From: CAIWHR01 sp963717695
GTDB lineage: Bacteria > Pseudomonadota > Gammaproteobacteria > Burkholderiales > Casimicrobiaceae
Assembly: GCA_963717695.1 (NCBI GenBank)
Contig: CAVQWR010000007.1
Coordinates: 434,001-498,000 of the forward strand
Reading direction: 5' to 3'
Length of the DNA: 64,000 bases
The notes beneath the pieces were generated by a model. That model searched no databases. It saw only the letters and a program-made list of their open reading frames with translations, and had not been told where the DNA came from. This document shows positions 20,473 through 29,652 of the stretch, in pieces. Within the stretch, counting starts at the first letter, position 1; each line of letters begins with the position of its first letter. The translations under genes and the position numbers were made by a program.

Positions 20473-21213
20473 ATGCGCATCCTGCTTTCCAACGACGACG
20501 GCTATTTCGCACCCGGTCTCGAGCGCCTCGCGGCGGCGCTCGCGCCGCGCGCGACGATCACCGTCGTCGCGCCCGAGCGCGACCGCAGCGGCGCGTCGAA
20601 CTCGCTGACGCTCGACCGGCCGCTCACCGTGCGCCGCGCGCCCAACGGCTTCCTGTTCGTCAACGGCACGCCGACCGACTGCGTCCACCTCGCCGTCACC
20701 GGCTTGCTGGACGAGCTGCCCGACATGGTGATCTCCGGCATCAATCTCGGCGCGAACATGGGCGACGACACGATCTACTCGGGCACCGTCGCGGCCGCGA
20801 CCGAAGGCTACCTGCTCGGGATTCCGTCGATCGCGATCTCGCTCGCATCGAAGACCGCGACCCATTTCGAGACGGCTGCCGCCATCGCGCTCGAGCTGCT
20901 CGACCGCCATGCGAGGAATCCGCTCGGTCCGACGCTCATCAACGTCAACGTCCCCGACATTCCGCGGGCCGCGCTGAAGGGGTACCGGCTGACGCGTCTC
21001 GGGCGCCGGCACAAGGCGGAGGACGTGATCCGCATGCAGAGCCCGCGCGGCGAGACCGTCTACTGGGTCGGTGCCGCGGGTCCGGCGGCGGACGCCGGCG
21101 AAGGCACGGATTTTCATGCGGTCGACGAGGGATACGCCTCGGTGACGCCGCTGCAGATCGATCTCACCAACCGCGACCAGATGCCGCTCGTGGGAGCATG
21201 GCTCGGCGCGTGA
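20473..21213 (+). CDS. surE: 5'/3'-nucleotidase SurE
   Basis: Metal-dependent nucleoside monophosphatase of the stationary-phase survival family, 246 residues. It starts with MRILLSNDDGYFAPGL, which holds the two metal-binding Asp residues. PERDRSGASNSLT and SGINLGANMGDDTIYSGTVAAA, carrying the Ser and Asn ligands, follow. It is the first gene of the surE-pcm-nlpD-rpoS group, a conserved order in gamma- and betaproteobacteria tied to stationary-phase repair and survival. A 222-bp gap before it should hold the promoter. Confidence 0.96.
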   Translation: MRILLSNDDGYFAPGLERLAAALAPRATITVVAPERDRSGASNSLTLDRPLTVRRAPNGFLFVNGTPTDCVHLAVTGLLDELPDMVISGINLGANMGDDTIYSGTVAAATEGYLLGIPSIAISLASKTATHFETAAAIALELLDRHARNPLGPTLINVNVPDIPRAALKGYRLTRLGRRHKAEDVIRMQSPRGETVYWVGAAGPAADAGEGTDFHAVDEGYASVTPLQIDLTNRDQMPLVGAWLGA

Positions 21214-21241
21214 CGTAGGCGGTTCGACGGGAGGGGAAGGC

Positions 21242-21926
21242 ATGGGAACGCTCGGGGAACGGATGTCCGGCATCGGGATGACGAGCGATCGCACGCGGGC
21301 ACGGATGGTGGAGCGCCTGCGCGCCGACGGCATTCGCGACGAGGTCGTGCTGTCCGCGATGAACGCGGTGCCGCGGCACATCTTCGTCGACGAGGCGCTC
21401 GCTGGCCGCGCCTACGAGGACACGCCGCTGCCGATCGGCAGCGGCCAGACGATCTCGCAGCCATGGGTCGTCGCGCGGATGACGGAGCTCGCGCGCGCCG
21501 GCGGCAAGCTCAAGCGCGTGCTGGAGATCGGCACGGGCTGCGGCTACCAGACCGCGGTGCTCGCGCAGATCGCCGCCGACGTCTACACCGTGGAGCGCAT
21601 CGGCTCGCTGCTCGCGAAGGCGCGCCGCCACCTGCAGGCGATCAAGGTGAAGAACGTGCGCCTCATGCACGGCGACGGCAGCGCGGACCTCGGCGACGAG
21701 CTTCCGTTCGACGCGATCGTCGTCACCGCGGCCGCCACGCATCTGCCGACCGCGCTGCTCAAGTATCTGGCCCCCGGCGGGCGCATGGTGCTGCCGCTCG
21801 CGCAGCACGAGGGCGACGGCGACGGCGTGCAGCGCCTCACCGTCATCGAGGCCGCACCCGGCGGCTTCCGTGAAGCAAACGTACGATGCGGTAAGATTCG
21901 TGCCATTGCTGCCCGGTCTCGCATAA
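21242..21926 (+). CDS. pcm: Protein-L-isoaspartate O-methyltransferase, frameshifted near the C-terminus
   Basis: SAM-dependent methyltransferase that repairs isoaspartyl residues in aged proteins. The first frame shows MSGIGMTSDRTR, VPRHIFVDEAL, IGSGQTISQPWVVARM, the SAM-binding LEIGTGCGYQTAVLAQ and LPLAQHEG, all standard for Pcm. The normal C-terminal end (YDAVRFVPLLPGLA, stop at 21924-21926) is in another frame. The shift falls between 21872 and 21884 and fits one extra base. Read without correction, the frame runs on into nlpD as a spurious Pcm-NlpD fusion. The start at 21242 sits behind a GGGAGGGGAAGG tract; ATG 21263 is an alternative. Confidence 0.92.
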
Positions 21927-21955
21927 CGCGGGCGGGCGGCGCACCTGCCGCCTCG

Positions 21956-23036
21956 ATGTCGCCCGAACAACGCACCGTCCACACGCCATGCCTGCGCACT
22001 TCGGCGCTCGCGCGCCTCGCGCCGCGCGTTGTCGTCTTCGCGCTCGTGCTCGTGCTCGCGAGCTGCGCGTCGCGCCGCCCCGCGCCCGTCGAGGATCGCT
22101 CGACGCGCCCGCCGCCGCCGGCGCAGGTTGTGACCCCTGCCGCGCCCGCGCCGCCGGCAGAGGCCCCCGGGCCGACGTACACGGTGAAGCGGGGCGACAC
22201 GCTCTATGCGATCGCGCTCGACCACGGCCTCGACTACCGCGAGCTCGCGGCGTGGAACAACCTCGAGAACATCAACGTGATCCGCACGGGCCAGGTGCTG
22301 CGGCTCTCGCCGCCGGGGCAGCCTTCCGGCGAGACGAACGCGAATGGCGTCACGACGACCCCGCTCAAGGTGGTGCCCCCGGTCGACACCGGCGAAGCAC
22401 GCGGCGCCGGCGCGACGGCCGCGCAGCCCGCGCCATTGCCGCACGGGCCATCGAGCGGCCGCAACACCGACGTGCTGAAGGTGCGCCCCAGTTGCGCTGA
22501 AGGAACCCTACACCGAGCAGGCGTGGCGCGAGGCGCAGCGCGCGGTTCCGGCTGCGCCCCCGCCGGACGTCGTTGCCGCGGCATCGCCGCCCGCGCCGCC
22601 GCCTGCACCGTCCCCTGCACCACGCGAGGCGCCCGCTGCTGCGGCAGCGCCCTCCGAAGACGATGCGAAGCTCGGCTGGATGTGGCCGGCGACGGGCAAG
22701 CTGGTCACCGGATTTTCCGACACGGCGAACCTCAAGGGCATCGACATCGCCGGCAAGGAAGGCCAGCCGATCGTCGCGAGCGCTGCCGGCAAGGTCGTCT
22801 ACGCGGGCACCGGATTGCGCGGCTACGGCAAGCTCGTCATCATCAAGCACAATGCGACCTTCCTCTCCGCGTACGCGCACAATCGCGAGATCCTCGTGAA
22901 GGAAGGCCAGCAGGTCGCGAAGGGCCAGAAGATCGCGGAGATGGGCAACACCGACAGCGATCAGGTGAATCTGCATTTCGAGATCCGGCGCCAGGGCAAG
23001 CCGGTGGACCCGCTCAAGTTCCTTCCGCCCGCGTGA
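21956..23036 (+). CDS. nlpD: Peptidoglycan DD-metallopeptidase family lipoprotein NlpD, frameshifted
   Basis: Outer-membrane lipoprotein activator of cell-division amidases. The N-terminal frame holds a hydrophobic signal with lipobox-like LVLASC, a Pro/Ala-rich spacer and a LysM peptidoglycan-binding domain (TYTVKRGDTLYAIALDHGL...RTGQVLRLSPPG). The C-terminal frame holds the M23 domain (WMWPATGKLVTGFSD, GIDIAGKEGQPIVAS, GYGKLVIIKHN, LHFEIRRQGKPVDPLKFLPPA). M23 is usually degenerate and non-catalytic in NlpD. The frames are joined by a +1 shift at about 22486-22492, in a run of four C. The start is uncertain (ATG 21956 taken). The stop at 23034 is also the first base of the 74-bp repeat array. 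Confidence 0.88.
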
Positions 23037-23320
23037 GCGCGACGGGCCGCCCCGAGCGCGAACTGCTCCCTCTCCGAGGGAAGGCGCGCAGCGCCAAGGG
23101 AGCCCTTTGAGCGCGACGGGCCGCCCCGAGCGCGAACTGCTCCCTCTCCGAGGGAAGGCGCGCAGCGCCAAGGGAGCCCTTTGAGCGCGACGGGCCGCCC
23201 CGAGCGCGATTTGCTCCCTCGCCGAGGGAAGGCGTGCAGCGCAATGGGTGTCCATTGATGCTTCGGACGCGCGAATCCTCCCCTGGCGGCGGAAAGGCGC
23301 GCAACGCCGGAGGTGTCCGG
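23034..23320 (+). repeat. 74-bp tandem repeat array in the nlpD-rpoS gap
   Basis: Units start at 23034, 23108, 23182 and 23256. The first two are essentially identical, the third is diverged in its second half, and the fourth is degenerate and shortened to about 65 bp. Each begins with TGA; the first TGA is the nlpD stop. Each contains an inverted repeat in which CTCCCT pairs with AGGGAG around an inner GGCGC-GCA-GCGCC hairpin. In the fourth unit the corresponding segment reads GGAGGTGTCCGGTGA and supplies the ribosome-binding site and GTG start of rpoS. Confidence 0.9.
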
Positions 23321-24366
23321 TGACGCCGCCGCGCCGCGCGAACCACGAGGGCGATCCGGCCGACCTCACGCTCCCCGGTATCGCGCCGTCCTCCGACGAT
23401 GCGGCGTTCCTCGACCCGGACGATGCCGAGTCGGGCGGCATCGACGCCGTCGCGTCCGCGCCGGAGCCCGACCGCTACACGCGCGAGCTGCCGCTCTCCG
23501 AGCCCGCGCCCGGCCTCGGCGCCGACATCGTCAACGATGTCACGCAGATGTACTTGAACGAGATCGGGCAGCATTCGCTGCTCACCGCAGGCGACGAACT
23601 CGCCCTCGCGCGGGCAATGGCCGCGGGCGATTTCGCCGCGCGGCAGACGCTGATCGAGCGCAATCTTCGCCTCGTCGTCAGCATCGCCAAGCACTACACC
23701 AACCGCGGGCTCGCGCTGCCCGACCTCATCGAGGAAGGCAACCTCGGCCTCATCCACGCACTCGAGAAGTTCGACGCCGAGCGCGGCTTCCGCTTCACGA
23801 CGTACGCGACGTGGTGGATCCGGCAGGCCGTGGAGCGCGCCATCATGAGCCAGTCGCGCACGATCAGGCTGCCCGCGCACGTGGTCAAGGAGTTGAACGT
23901 GGTGCTCCGCGCGATGCGCCATCTCGAGATGCACGGCACGCCGGAAGGGCGCGAGCCGACGCTCGACGACGCCGCGCACCTCACCGGCAAGCCGGTCGAT
24001 CACCTGCGCAAGATCCTCCACTACAACGAGCACGTGACCTCGCTCGACGCTCCGATGGACCGCGACGGCGGCGTGTCGGTCGTCGAGGGCGTCGCCGACG
24101 AGAGCGCGCTCGCGCCGGAGCTCCTGCTGCACAACACCGAGATCGAGGAGTGGGTGCGGCAGTGGCTGGACGAGCTGAACGAGCGCCAGCGCACCGTGAT
24201 CGAGCATCGATACGGCCTGAACGGCCGCGACGTCGCGACGCTGGAGGTGCTGGCGCGCCTTCTCGGCGTCACGCGCGAGCGCGTGCGGCAGATCCAGGGG
24301 GAGGCGCTCGAAAAGCTGCGCTCGCGCCTGAAGCGCCGAGGTCTCGACCGCGACGCATTGCTCTAG
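23320..24366 (+). CDS. rpoS: RNA polymerase sigma factor RpoS
   Basis: Stationary-phase/general stress sigma-70 family factor, 348 residues. After an acidic N-terminal segment come region 1.2 (TQMYLNEIGQHSLLTAGDELALARA), region 2 (RNLRLVVSIAKHYTNRGL, DLIEEGNLGLIHALEKFD, FRFTTYATWWIRQAVERAI), region 3 and region 4 (VIEHRYGLNG, LLGVTRERVRQIQGEALEKLR). The position after nlpD supports RpoS rather than another group 2 sigma factor. The GTG at 23320 is preceded by GGAGG with six bases of spacing. The gene converges with tgpA, the two stops being only a few bases apart. Confidence 0.95.
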   Translation: MTPPRRANHEGDPADLTLPGIAPSSDDAAFLDPDDAESGGIDAVASAPEPDRYTRELPLSEPAPGLGADIVNDVTQMYLNEIGQHSLLTAGDELALARAMAAGDFAARQTLIERNLRLVVSIAKHYTNRGLALPDLIEEGNLGLIHALEKFDAERGFRFTTYATWWIRQAVERAIMSQSRTIRLPAHVVKELNVVLRAMRHLEMHGTPEGREPTLDDAAHLTGKPVDHLRKILHYNEHVTSLDAPMDRDGGVSVVEGVADESALAPELLLHNTEIEEWVRQWLDELNERQRTVIEHRYGLNGRDVATLEVLARLLGVTRERVRQIQGEALEKLRSRLKRRGLDRDALL

Positions 24367-24370
24367 ACCT

Positions 24371-26494
24371 TCAGGCGGCGGGCAACGGCGTGGCGCGCAA
24401 CGTCGCCGGCGCCGGCAGCACGTCGATCGCGCGCGCAAGGCGGGCGAGCGCGGCGGGCCTGCGGCGCTCGGGCATCGCACCGTAGCGCAGCCCCGCATAC
24501 GCGGCACCGATGATCTCGAAGGCGACCGCGTAATCCGGCCAGCGTGCCGACGCGCGCGCGACATAGGCGAGCGGACCCTCGTGGATCTCGCGCGGCAAGC
24601 CCGCCCGCGCGAGGCGCTCGCACATTGCGTCCCAGAGCCAGCGCGCGCGGTCCTGCCGGTGCTTGCGGTAAGTGATCCATCCAAGCAGCAGGGCTCCCCA
24701 GAGCGTGGCAACGGCGGCGACGATGAGGACGATCTCCCAGCCCGAGAACAGGTCGAGGTGCAACTCGCGGAAGAGCGCGCGCTGCCGCTCGTAATTGAAT
24801 CCGACGACGTGGCGCCGCCAGTCGTGGTTGAACGCATCCCACGCGAGCTCGATTCCGCCGATCCAGCCGCTGTCGAGACGGGCGAGCAACGGCACCCGTT
24901 CGCCTGCGGGCAGCGCGCCGCCGAGCCCGACATCGATGCGCGACGGGGCGACGACCCCGGTCGGGTCGTATCGCTTCCAGCGACCGCCGATGAGCGCCTC
25001 GGTCCACGCGTGCGCGTCGGACTGGCGCACGATCAGGTAGTCGCCGTTCGGGTTCATCTCGCCGCCCTGGTAGCCGGTGACCACCCGCGCGGGAACACCC
25101 GCCGCGCGCAGCAGCACGGCGAACGCGCTCGCGTAGTGCTCGCAGAAGCCGCGCTGGGTGTCGAACAGGAAGGCATCCACCGGCGCACGCTCCGGCAGCA
25201 GCGTCGGCGACAGCGTGTAGTGGAACGGCTGCGACCGCAGCCATTCGATCACCGCGCGGACATAGGCGTCGTCATCGGGATACTGCGCGCGCAGCGTCCG
25301 GGCGAGCTCGCGCGTGCGCGGATTGTCGCGCGCCCGGGAGCGCGGCAGCGCGACGTTCTCGGCGATCTCGCCGGCCGCGGCCGTCGCATCCACGGGATAG
25401 CTGTCCGTCAGCGCCGACACGACGCGGTAGCGCAGCGGATCGTGCACCGGCCCGGGCGCCAGCAGCTGCTTGTCGCCGGTCAGCCTGCCCGTCAGCGCAG
25501 GGGCTTCGCCGTCGTCCGAAGGGAAATGCGGCAACTGCGTGGGCAGCTCGAGCGCGAACAGCCAGCGCTGATCGTGCGGCTCCAGCGTGACGACGTAACT
25601 GACGGGGCGCCCGCTGCTCCGTGCGAGCGTGCCATCCGGGCGCTGGCTCCCCGGCGTCCATTCGCGGCCGTCGAAGGATGAAAGCACGGGTCCGCGCCAG
25701 TAGCGCTCTCGCTTCGGCGGCACCGCGCCGTCGAAGTCGACGCGGAACGCGACGGCGTCGGACATCGAGAGCTCGCTGATCATCCCGGGCGCCATCCGCT
25801 GCGAAAGCCCCGAGCGCGCGGCGGTGTCGAGCGGCAGTCCCCACAGCGGACCGGTGAGGCGCGGGAACAGCACGAACAGCAGCGCCGCCAGCGGGATGCC
25901 CTGCGCGAAGAGCTTGAGTGCCTGCAGCAGCGGGCCGCGGAATTGTGCGAGCGGAAGATCGCGCAGCAACGGCTGCGCCAGCACCTGCAGCGTCGCGCCG
26001 AGGGCCAGCAGCGCGGGCAGCGTCATCGCCGCCGCGAGCACCGACTGGCTGTAGAAGAAGGGCGTGACGGCAAGGAACGACGCGAGGCACACGAGCAGCG
26101 AGCCGTCGCGCGCCGTGCGCGTCTCCAGGTACTTGATCCCGACCAGCACGAACAGGAACGCGACGCAGGGGTCGCGTCCGAGCAGATAGCCGTACGACGT
26201 CTTCAGCGCCACGCCGGTGGCGATCGCGAAGAGCGCCAGGGTCCACGACGGAATGCGCGCCGGCGTCGCGTACGGTCGCGACCGGTCGCGCCGCAGGAGC
26301 GCGAGACGCACCAGCACCAGCATGAATCCGAAGCCCGCCACCCATACCGGCACGAAGAAGAGCTGCGGAAGCTGCGCGATCAGCAGCAGCGCACCCAGCC
26401 ACCTGACCTGCGAAGGCGAGAGCAGTTGCCGCGCCTCCGCGCGCTTCGCGCGTGCGCGCGGGCGTCCCGCCAGCGTTGCGATGCCGGTGGTCAC
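24371..26494 (-). CDS. tgpA: TgpA family transglutaminase-like membrane protein (DUF3488/DUF4129)
   Basis: A 707-residue inner-membrane protein. Six to seven N-terminal helices (to about residue 190, DUF3488) precede a large periplasmic domain with a transglutaminase core: RGFCEHYASAFAVLLRAAGVPARVVTGYQGG carries the catalytic Cys, QSDAHAWTEALIGGRWKRYDPT the His and Asp. A last transmembrane helix (WEIVLIVAAVATLWGALLLGW) and a cytoplasmic DUF4129-like tail follow. The GTG start at 26494 overlaps the DUF58 stop by four bases. It is the third gene of the moxR-DUF58-tgpA operon; in Pseudomonas TgpA is essential, but its substrate is not settled. Confidence 0.92.
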   Translation of the reverse strand: MTTGIATLAGRPRARAKRAEARQLLSPSQVRWLGALLLIAQLPQLFFVPVWVAGFGFMLVLVRLALLRRDRSRPYATPARIPSWTLALFAIATGVALKTSYGYLLGRDPCVAFLFVLVGIKYLETRTARDGSLLVCLASFLAVTPFFYSQSVLAAAMTLPALLALGATLQVLAQPLLRDLPLAQFRGPLLQALKLFAQGIPLAALLFVLFPRLTGPLWGLPLDTAARSGLSQRMAPGMISELSMSDAVAFRVDFDGAVPPKRERYWRGPVLSSFDGREWTPGSQRPDGTLARSSGRPVSYVVTLEPHDQRWLFALELPTQLPHFPSDDGEAPALTGRLTGDKQLLAPGPVHDPLRYRVVSALTDSYPVDATAAAGEIAENVALPRSRARDNPRTRELARTLRAQYPDDDAYVRAVIEWLRSQPFHYTLSPTLLPERAPVDAFLFDTQRGFCEHYASAFAVLLRAAGVPARVVTGYQGGEMNPNGDYLIVRQSDAHAWTEALIGGRWKRYDPTGVVAPSRIDVGLGGALPAGERVPLLARLDSGWIGGIELAWDAFNHDWRRHVVGFNYERQRALFRELHLDLFSGWEIVLIVAAVATLWGALLLGWITYRKHRQDRARWLWDAMCERLARAGLPREIHEGPLAYVARASARWPDYAVAFEIIGAAYAGLRYGAMPERRRPAALARLARAIDVLPAPATLRATPLPAA

Positions 26495-27492
26495 GCGCTG
26501 CGCTCGGGAATCAATGCGAGCGCCGTCAGCGCGGCGCGACGGTGCTCGCGCCCCTGTCCCGCCGGAAGCGTCACGCCGGGCGCCGTCAGCGCGAATGCCC
26601 GCGCCGCGCGCTCGGCCATCAGCACCCACGCGGTGAGCCGCGCGATCTTCGCCTCGGCATCCTGCGCGGCAGGCAGGTCGCGCCACGCGAGCAGTGCGGG
26701 TCCGCCGCCGCCGCCGCCTTCGAACTGCTTCGTGTACCAGCCGGCGCCGCGCGCGACCGCCTTCCACGCGACGCGCTGCAGCGGATCGCCGGGCGTGTAT
26801 TCGCGCAGGCCCGCGAGGTCGGCGTCCTCGCCGCGCGACTGCACCTGCGAATCGTGTCCGCTCGTGCCGGCGGGAAGCGGCGGGGCGCTTGCCTCGGGCG
26901 CGGGGAACACGACACCGGAAAGCGGGAAGTGGACGTAGGCCCAGCCGCGCCAGAGTCCCAGCGGGTAGTCGGACGACAGCGTCACGCGACCGAGCGCGAC
27001 GCGCCCGCGCCGCGACGTGGGCAGCTCGAGTGTCACGGGGAGCGTGGCATCCGGAATCGCGTCGACCGTCACCTCGGGAGATCCGCCGGCCGCCAGCGTG
27101 ATTGCGTGGCGCTTCGCCGGGCCGCCTGCGAGCGACAGCGTGAACGGGAGCGCGGCGCCGGCGAAGGTCTCGCCCGCGGCGAGCGGCGCGAGCTCGATGC
27201 CGGCAAGGTTGCGAAAGGTGTGCAGCAGCGCGGCGGCGGCGAGCCCGGCGAGCAGGAATGTCGTGACGAATCCCAGCGACAGCGCGTAGTTGAGCGAGGC
27301 GAGCAGCATCGTCGCCAGGGTCGCGAGAAAGGCGAGCCCGCGGCGCGTCGGCAGGATGTAGATGCGGCTGTGCCGCAGCACGACCGGGTCACGGTCGGAA
27401 GGGGCCGTGCGAAAGATGCGCTGGCGATAGCGCGCGCGCCACGACTGCGCCGAAGCGTCGGGGTGGCGGGAGGAGGTCGCGGCGGCAGGCAT
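26491..27492 (-). CDS. DUF58 domain-containing protein
   Basis: A 333-residue protein with two adjacent transmembrane helices (GLAFLATLATMLLASLNYAL and GFVTTFLLAGLAAAALLHTF, about residues 50-95) and a C-terminal DUF58 region whose signature ADLAGLREYTPGDPLQRVAWKAVAR is clear. DUF58 proteins carry a vWA-like fold and act with MoxR AAA+ ATPases. It sits between moxR (42 bp upstream) and tgpA (four-base overlap), the standard operon order. ATG 27492 is taken as start. Confidence 0.9.
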   Translation of the reverse strand: MPAAATSSRHPDASAQSWRARYRQRIFRTAPSDRDPVVLRHSRIYILPTRRGLAFLATLATMLLASLNYALSLGFVTTFLLAGLAAAALLHTFRNLAGIELAPLAAGETFAGAALPFTLSLAGGPAKRHAITLAAGGSPEVTVDAIPDATLPVTLELPTSRRGRVALGRVTLSSDYPLGLWRGWAYVHFPLSGVVFPAPEASAPPLPAGTSGHDSQVQSRGEDADLAGLREYTPGDPLQRVAWKAVARGAGWYTKQFEGGGGGGPALLAWRDLPAAQDAEAKIARLTAWVLMAERAARAFALTAPGVTLPAGQGREHRRAALTALALIPERSA

Positions 27493-27533
27493 CGGCGACG
27501 GCGGGAGAAGCTCCCGCGCGAAATGGCGAACGT

Positions 27534-28493
27534 TCAGGGCAGCGCGACGGCGCGCAACAGCGCGGCGGCGTGGAGGGCGCCGGCGCGCGCGCCGCCGGCC
27601 AGCCGGTGACCGGCGACCGAAGGGAAAACGGCCTGCACGTCCTCGGGCAGTGCCATCGGCCGGCCCGCCAGCAGCGCCGACGCGCGGGCGGCGGCGAGCA
27701 GCAGCAGGCCGGCGCGCGGCGAGAGGCCGCGCCGCGCTCCGGCGTCGGCGCCGCCGCCCACGTTGCCTCGCGTCGCGGCGAGCAGCGACTGCACGTAGTC
27801 GAGCAGCGCCGGCGCGACGTGGATCGCGGAAGCCTCGCGCTGCCATTCGAGCAGCGTCGGCGGGTCCGCGAGCGCGGACAGCGTGGGCAGCTGCGCGCGG
27901 CGATCGCCGCCGATCATCAGCTCGCGCTCGGCGGCGGCGTCGGGATACCCCAGCTCGATCGCCATCATGAAGCGGTCGAGCTGCGATTCGGGCAGCGGAT
28001 AGGCGCCGATCTGCTCGACCGGGTTCTGCGTCGCGATGACGAAGAACGGCTCGGGAAGCCGGCGTGTCTCGCCGTCCTGCGACACCTGCCGCTCCTCCAT
28101 CGCCTCGAGCAATGCGCTTTGCGTCTTGGGCGGCGCGCGGTTGATCTCGTCGGCGAGCAGCACCGACGTGAATATCGGGCCGGGGTGGAAATGAAAGGCC
28201 TGCGCGACCGAATCGAACACCGACACGCCGAGCACGTCTGCGGGCAGAAGGTCGCTCGTGAACTGCACGCGCGCGTACCTGAGGCCCAGCACCGCGGCCA
28301 ATCCCTGCGCCAGCGTCGACTTGCCCACCCCGGGGATGTCCTCGATCAGCAGATGACCACGCGCGAGCAGGCACGCGAGCGCGAGGCGCAGCGGCTCGGG
28401 CTTGCCGACGAAGATGCGGCCGAGTTCGGCTATCACCGCAGCCAGGCGCTGGGTGGTGGGAACGTTGGCCTGGCTCAGGGTACGAACGGTCAT
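27534..28493 (-). CDS. MoxR family AAA+ ATPase
   Basis: A 319-residue AAA+ chaperone-type ATPase. Walker A is IEDIPGVGKSTLAQGLA. FTSDLLPADVLGVSVFD, Walker B VLLADEINRAPPKTQSALLEAMEERQV, sensor 1 FVIATQNPVEQIGAYPLPESQLDRF and the C-terminal lid with SPRAGLLLLAAARASALLAGR are all present. MoxR proteins are thought to assist folding or metal insertion of vWA-domain partners; here the DUF58 protein is next in the operon. ATG 28493 is chosen because family similarity begins there; the frame also extends upstream. Confidence 0.93.
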   Translation of the reverse strand: MTVRTLSQANVPTTQRLAAVIAELGRIFVGKPEPLRLALACLLARGHLLIEDIPGVGKSTLAQGLAAVLGLRYARVQFTSDLLPADVLGVSVFDSVAQAFHFHPGPIFTSVLLADEINRAPPKTQSALLEAMEERQVSQDGETRRLPEPFFVIATQNPVEQIGAYPLPESQLDRFMMAIELGYPDAAAERELMIGGDRRAQLPTLSALADPPTLLEWQREASAIHVAPALLDYVQSLLAATRGNVGGGADAGARRGLSPRAGLLLLAAARASALLAGRPMALPEDVQAVFPSVAGHRLAGGARAGALHAAALLRAVALP

Positions 28494-28658
28494 CGCGGCG
28501 CTTTCCGTAAATGGGACCCAATCCACTCTAACCTGTGGCGGCAGGCTAGTCATCACCCGCGGCGACGGGCTACACTCCATCTGGCGGCCCGCGTGTGCCA
28601 TCCGGCGGAACACGGCCCCGGACGACGTGCCGCCGCCGATTCCGCATCGCGATCAGAC

Positions 28659-29583
28659 GTGCCCACCGCCTACATCACCCACCCTTCGTCGCTGCTGCAC
28701 GACATGGGGCCGTATCACCCCGAGTGCCCCGACCGGCTGCGTGCGATCGGCGATCGCCTGATCAGCGCCGGACTCGACAGCTACCTCATGCATCACACGG
28801 CGCCGGCGGCGAAGCGCGACGAGCTCGCGCGCGTGCACGGCGCGGGATACATCGCGACGATCGAGGCGGAAGCGCCGGCCTCGGGCCTGCACTACATCGA
28901 TCCCGACACCGCGATGTGCCCCGATTCGCTGACCGCGGCGCTGCACGCCGCCGGCGCGCTGGTCCTCGCCACGGACCTCGTGATGCGCGGCGACTGCCGC
29001 AGCGCATTCTGCGCGGTGCGGCCGCCCGGGCATCATGCGGAGCGCAACCGGGCGATGGGTTTCTGCCTCTTCAACAACGTCGCCGTCGGCGCGGCGCACG
29101 CGCTCGAGGCGCACGGCGCGGCGCGGGTCGCCATCGTCGACTTCGACGTGCATCACGGCAACGGCACCGAGGACATCTTCACCGGCGACGAGCGCGTGCT
29201 GATGGTGTCGACCTTCCAGCATCCGCTGTACCCGTATTCGGGCACGGAGAGCGATTCGCCGCTGATGGTCAACGTCCCGCTCGCGCAGGGAAGCGGCGGC
29301 GAGGCGTTTCGCGACGCGGTGCGCGAGCACTGGCTGCCCGCGCTCGAGCGGCATTCGTCCCGAGATCATCTACATCTCGGCGGGTTTCGACGCGCACCGC
29401 GAGGATCCGCTCGCCGGCCTGAAGCTGACCGAGGCCGACTACGCATGGGTGACACGCGAGCTGATCGCCGTTGCGAACAAGCACGCGAAGGGTCGCATCG
29501 TGTCCGCGCTGGAAGGCGGATACGCTCTGTCCGCGCTCGGCCGCAGTGCCGCCGAGCACGTGCGCGAACTGTTGATGGGCTGA
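28659..29583 (+). CDS. Histone deacetylase / AcuC / AphA family protein, frameshifted
   Basis: Zn-dependent deacetylase-fold amidohydrolase. The first frame has THPSSLLHDMGPYHPECPDRL, RPPGHHAERNRAMGFCLFNNVAVGA, DFDVHHGNGTEDIF (Zn ligands Asp/His and Asp) and the Y-containing PLYPYSGTES. The last ~75 residues (PEIIYISAGFDAHREDPLAGL, ALEGGYAL) are in another frame ending at 29583. The shift lies at 29354-29356 (CAT-T-CGT) and fits one extra T. Restored length is about 307 residues, normal for the family. The start is GTG 28659. It is divergent from moxR. Confidence 0.9.
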
Positions 29584-29652
29584 GGCCCGTCGCGTGGTGC
29601 GGCGGGTCGGCGCGTTTCGCCCTCGCCACGGTAGGCATTGGCGGGAGGAGCG

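Noticed and set aside
23034..23320. Possible CRISPR array
   Set aside because: The 74-bp units are contiguous with no unique spacers, and no cas genes are near.
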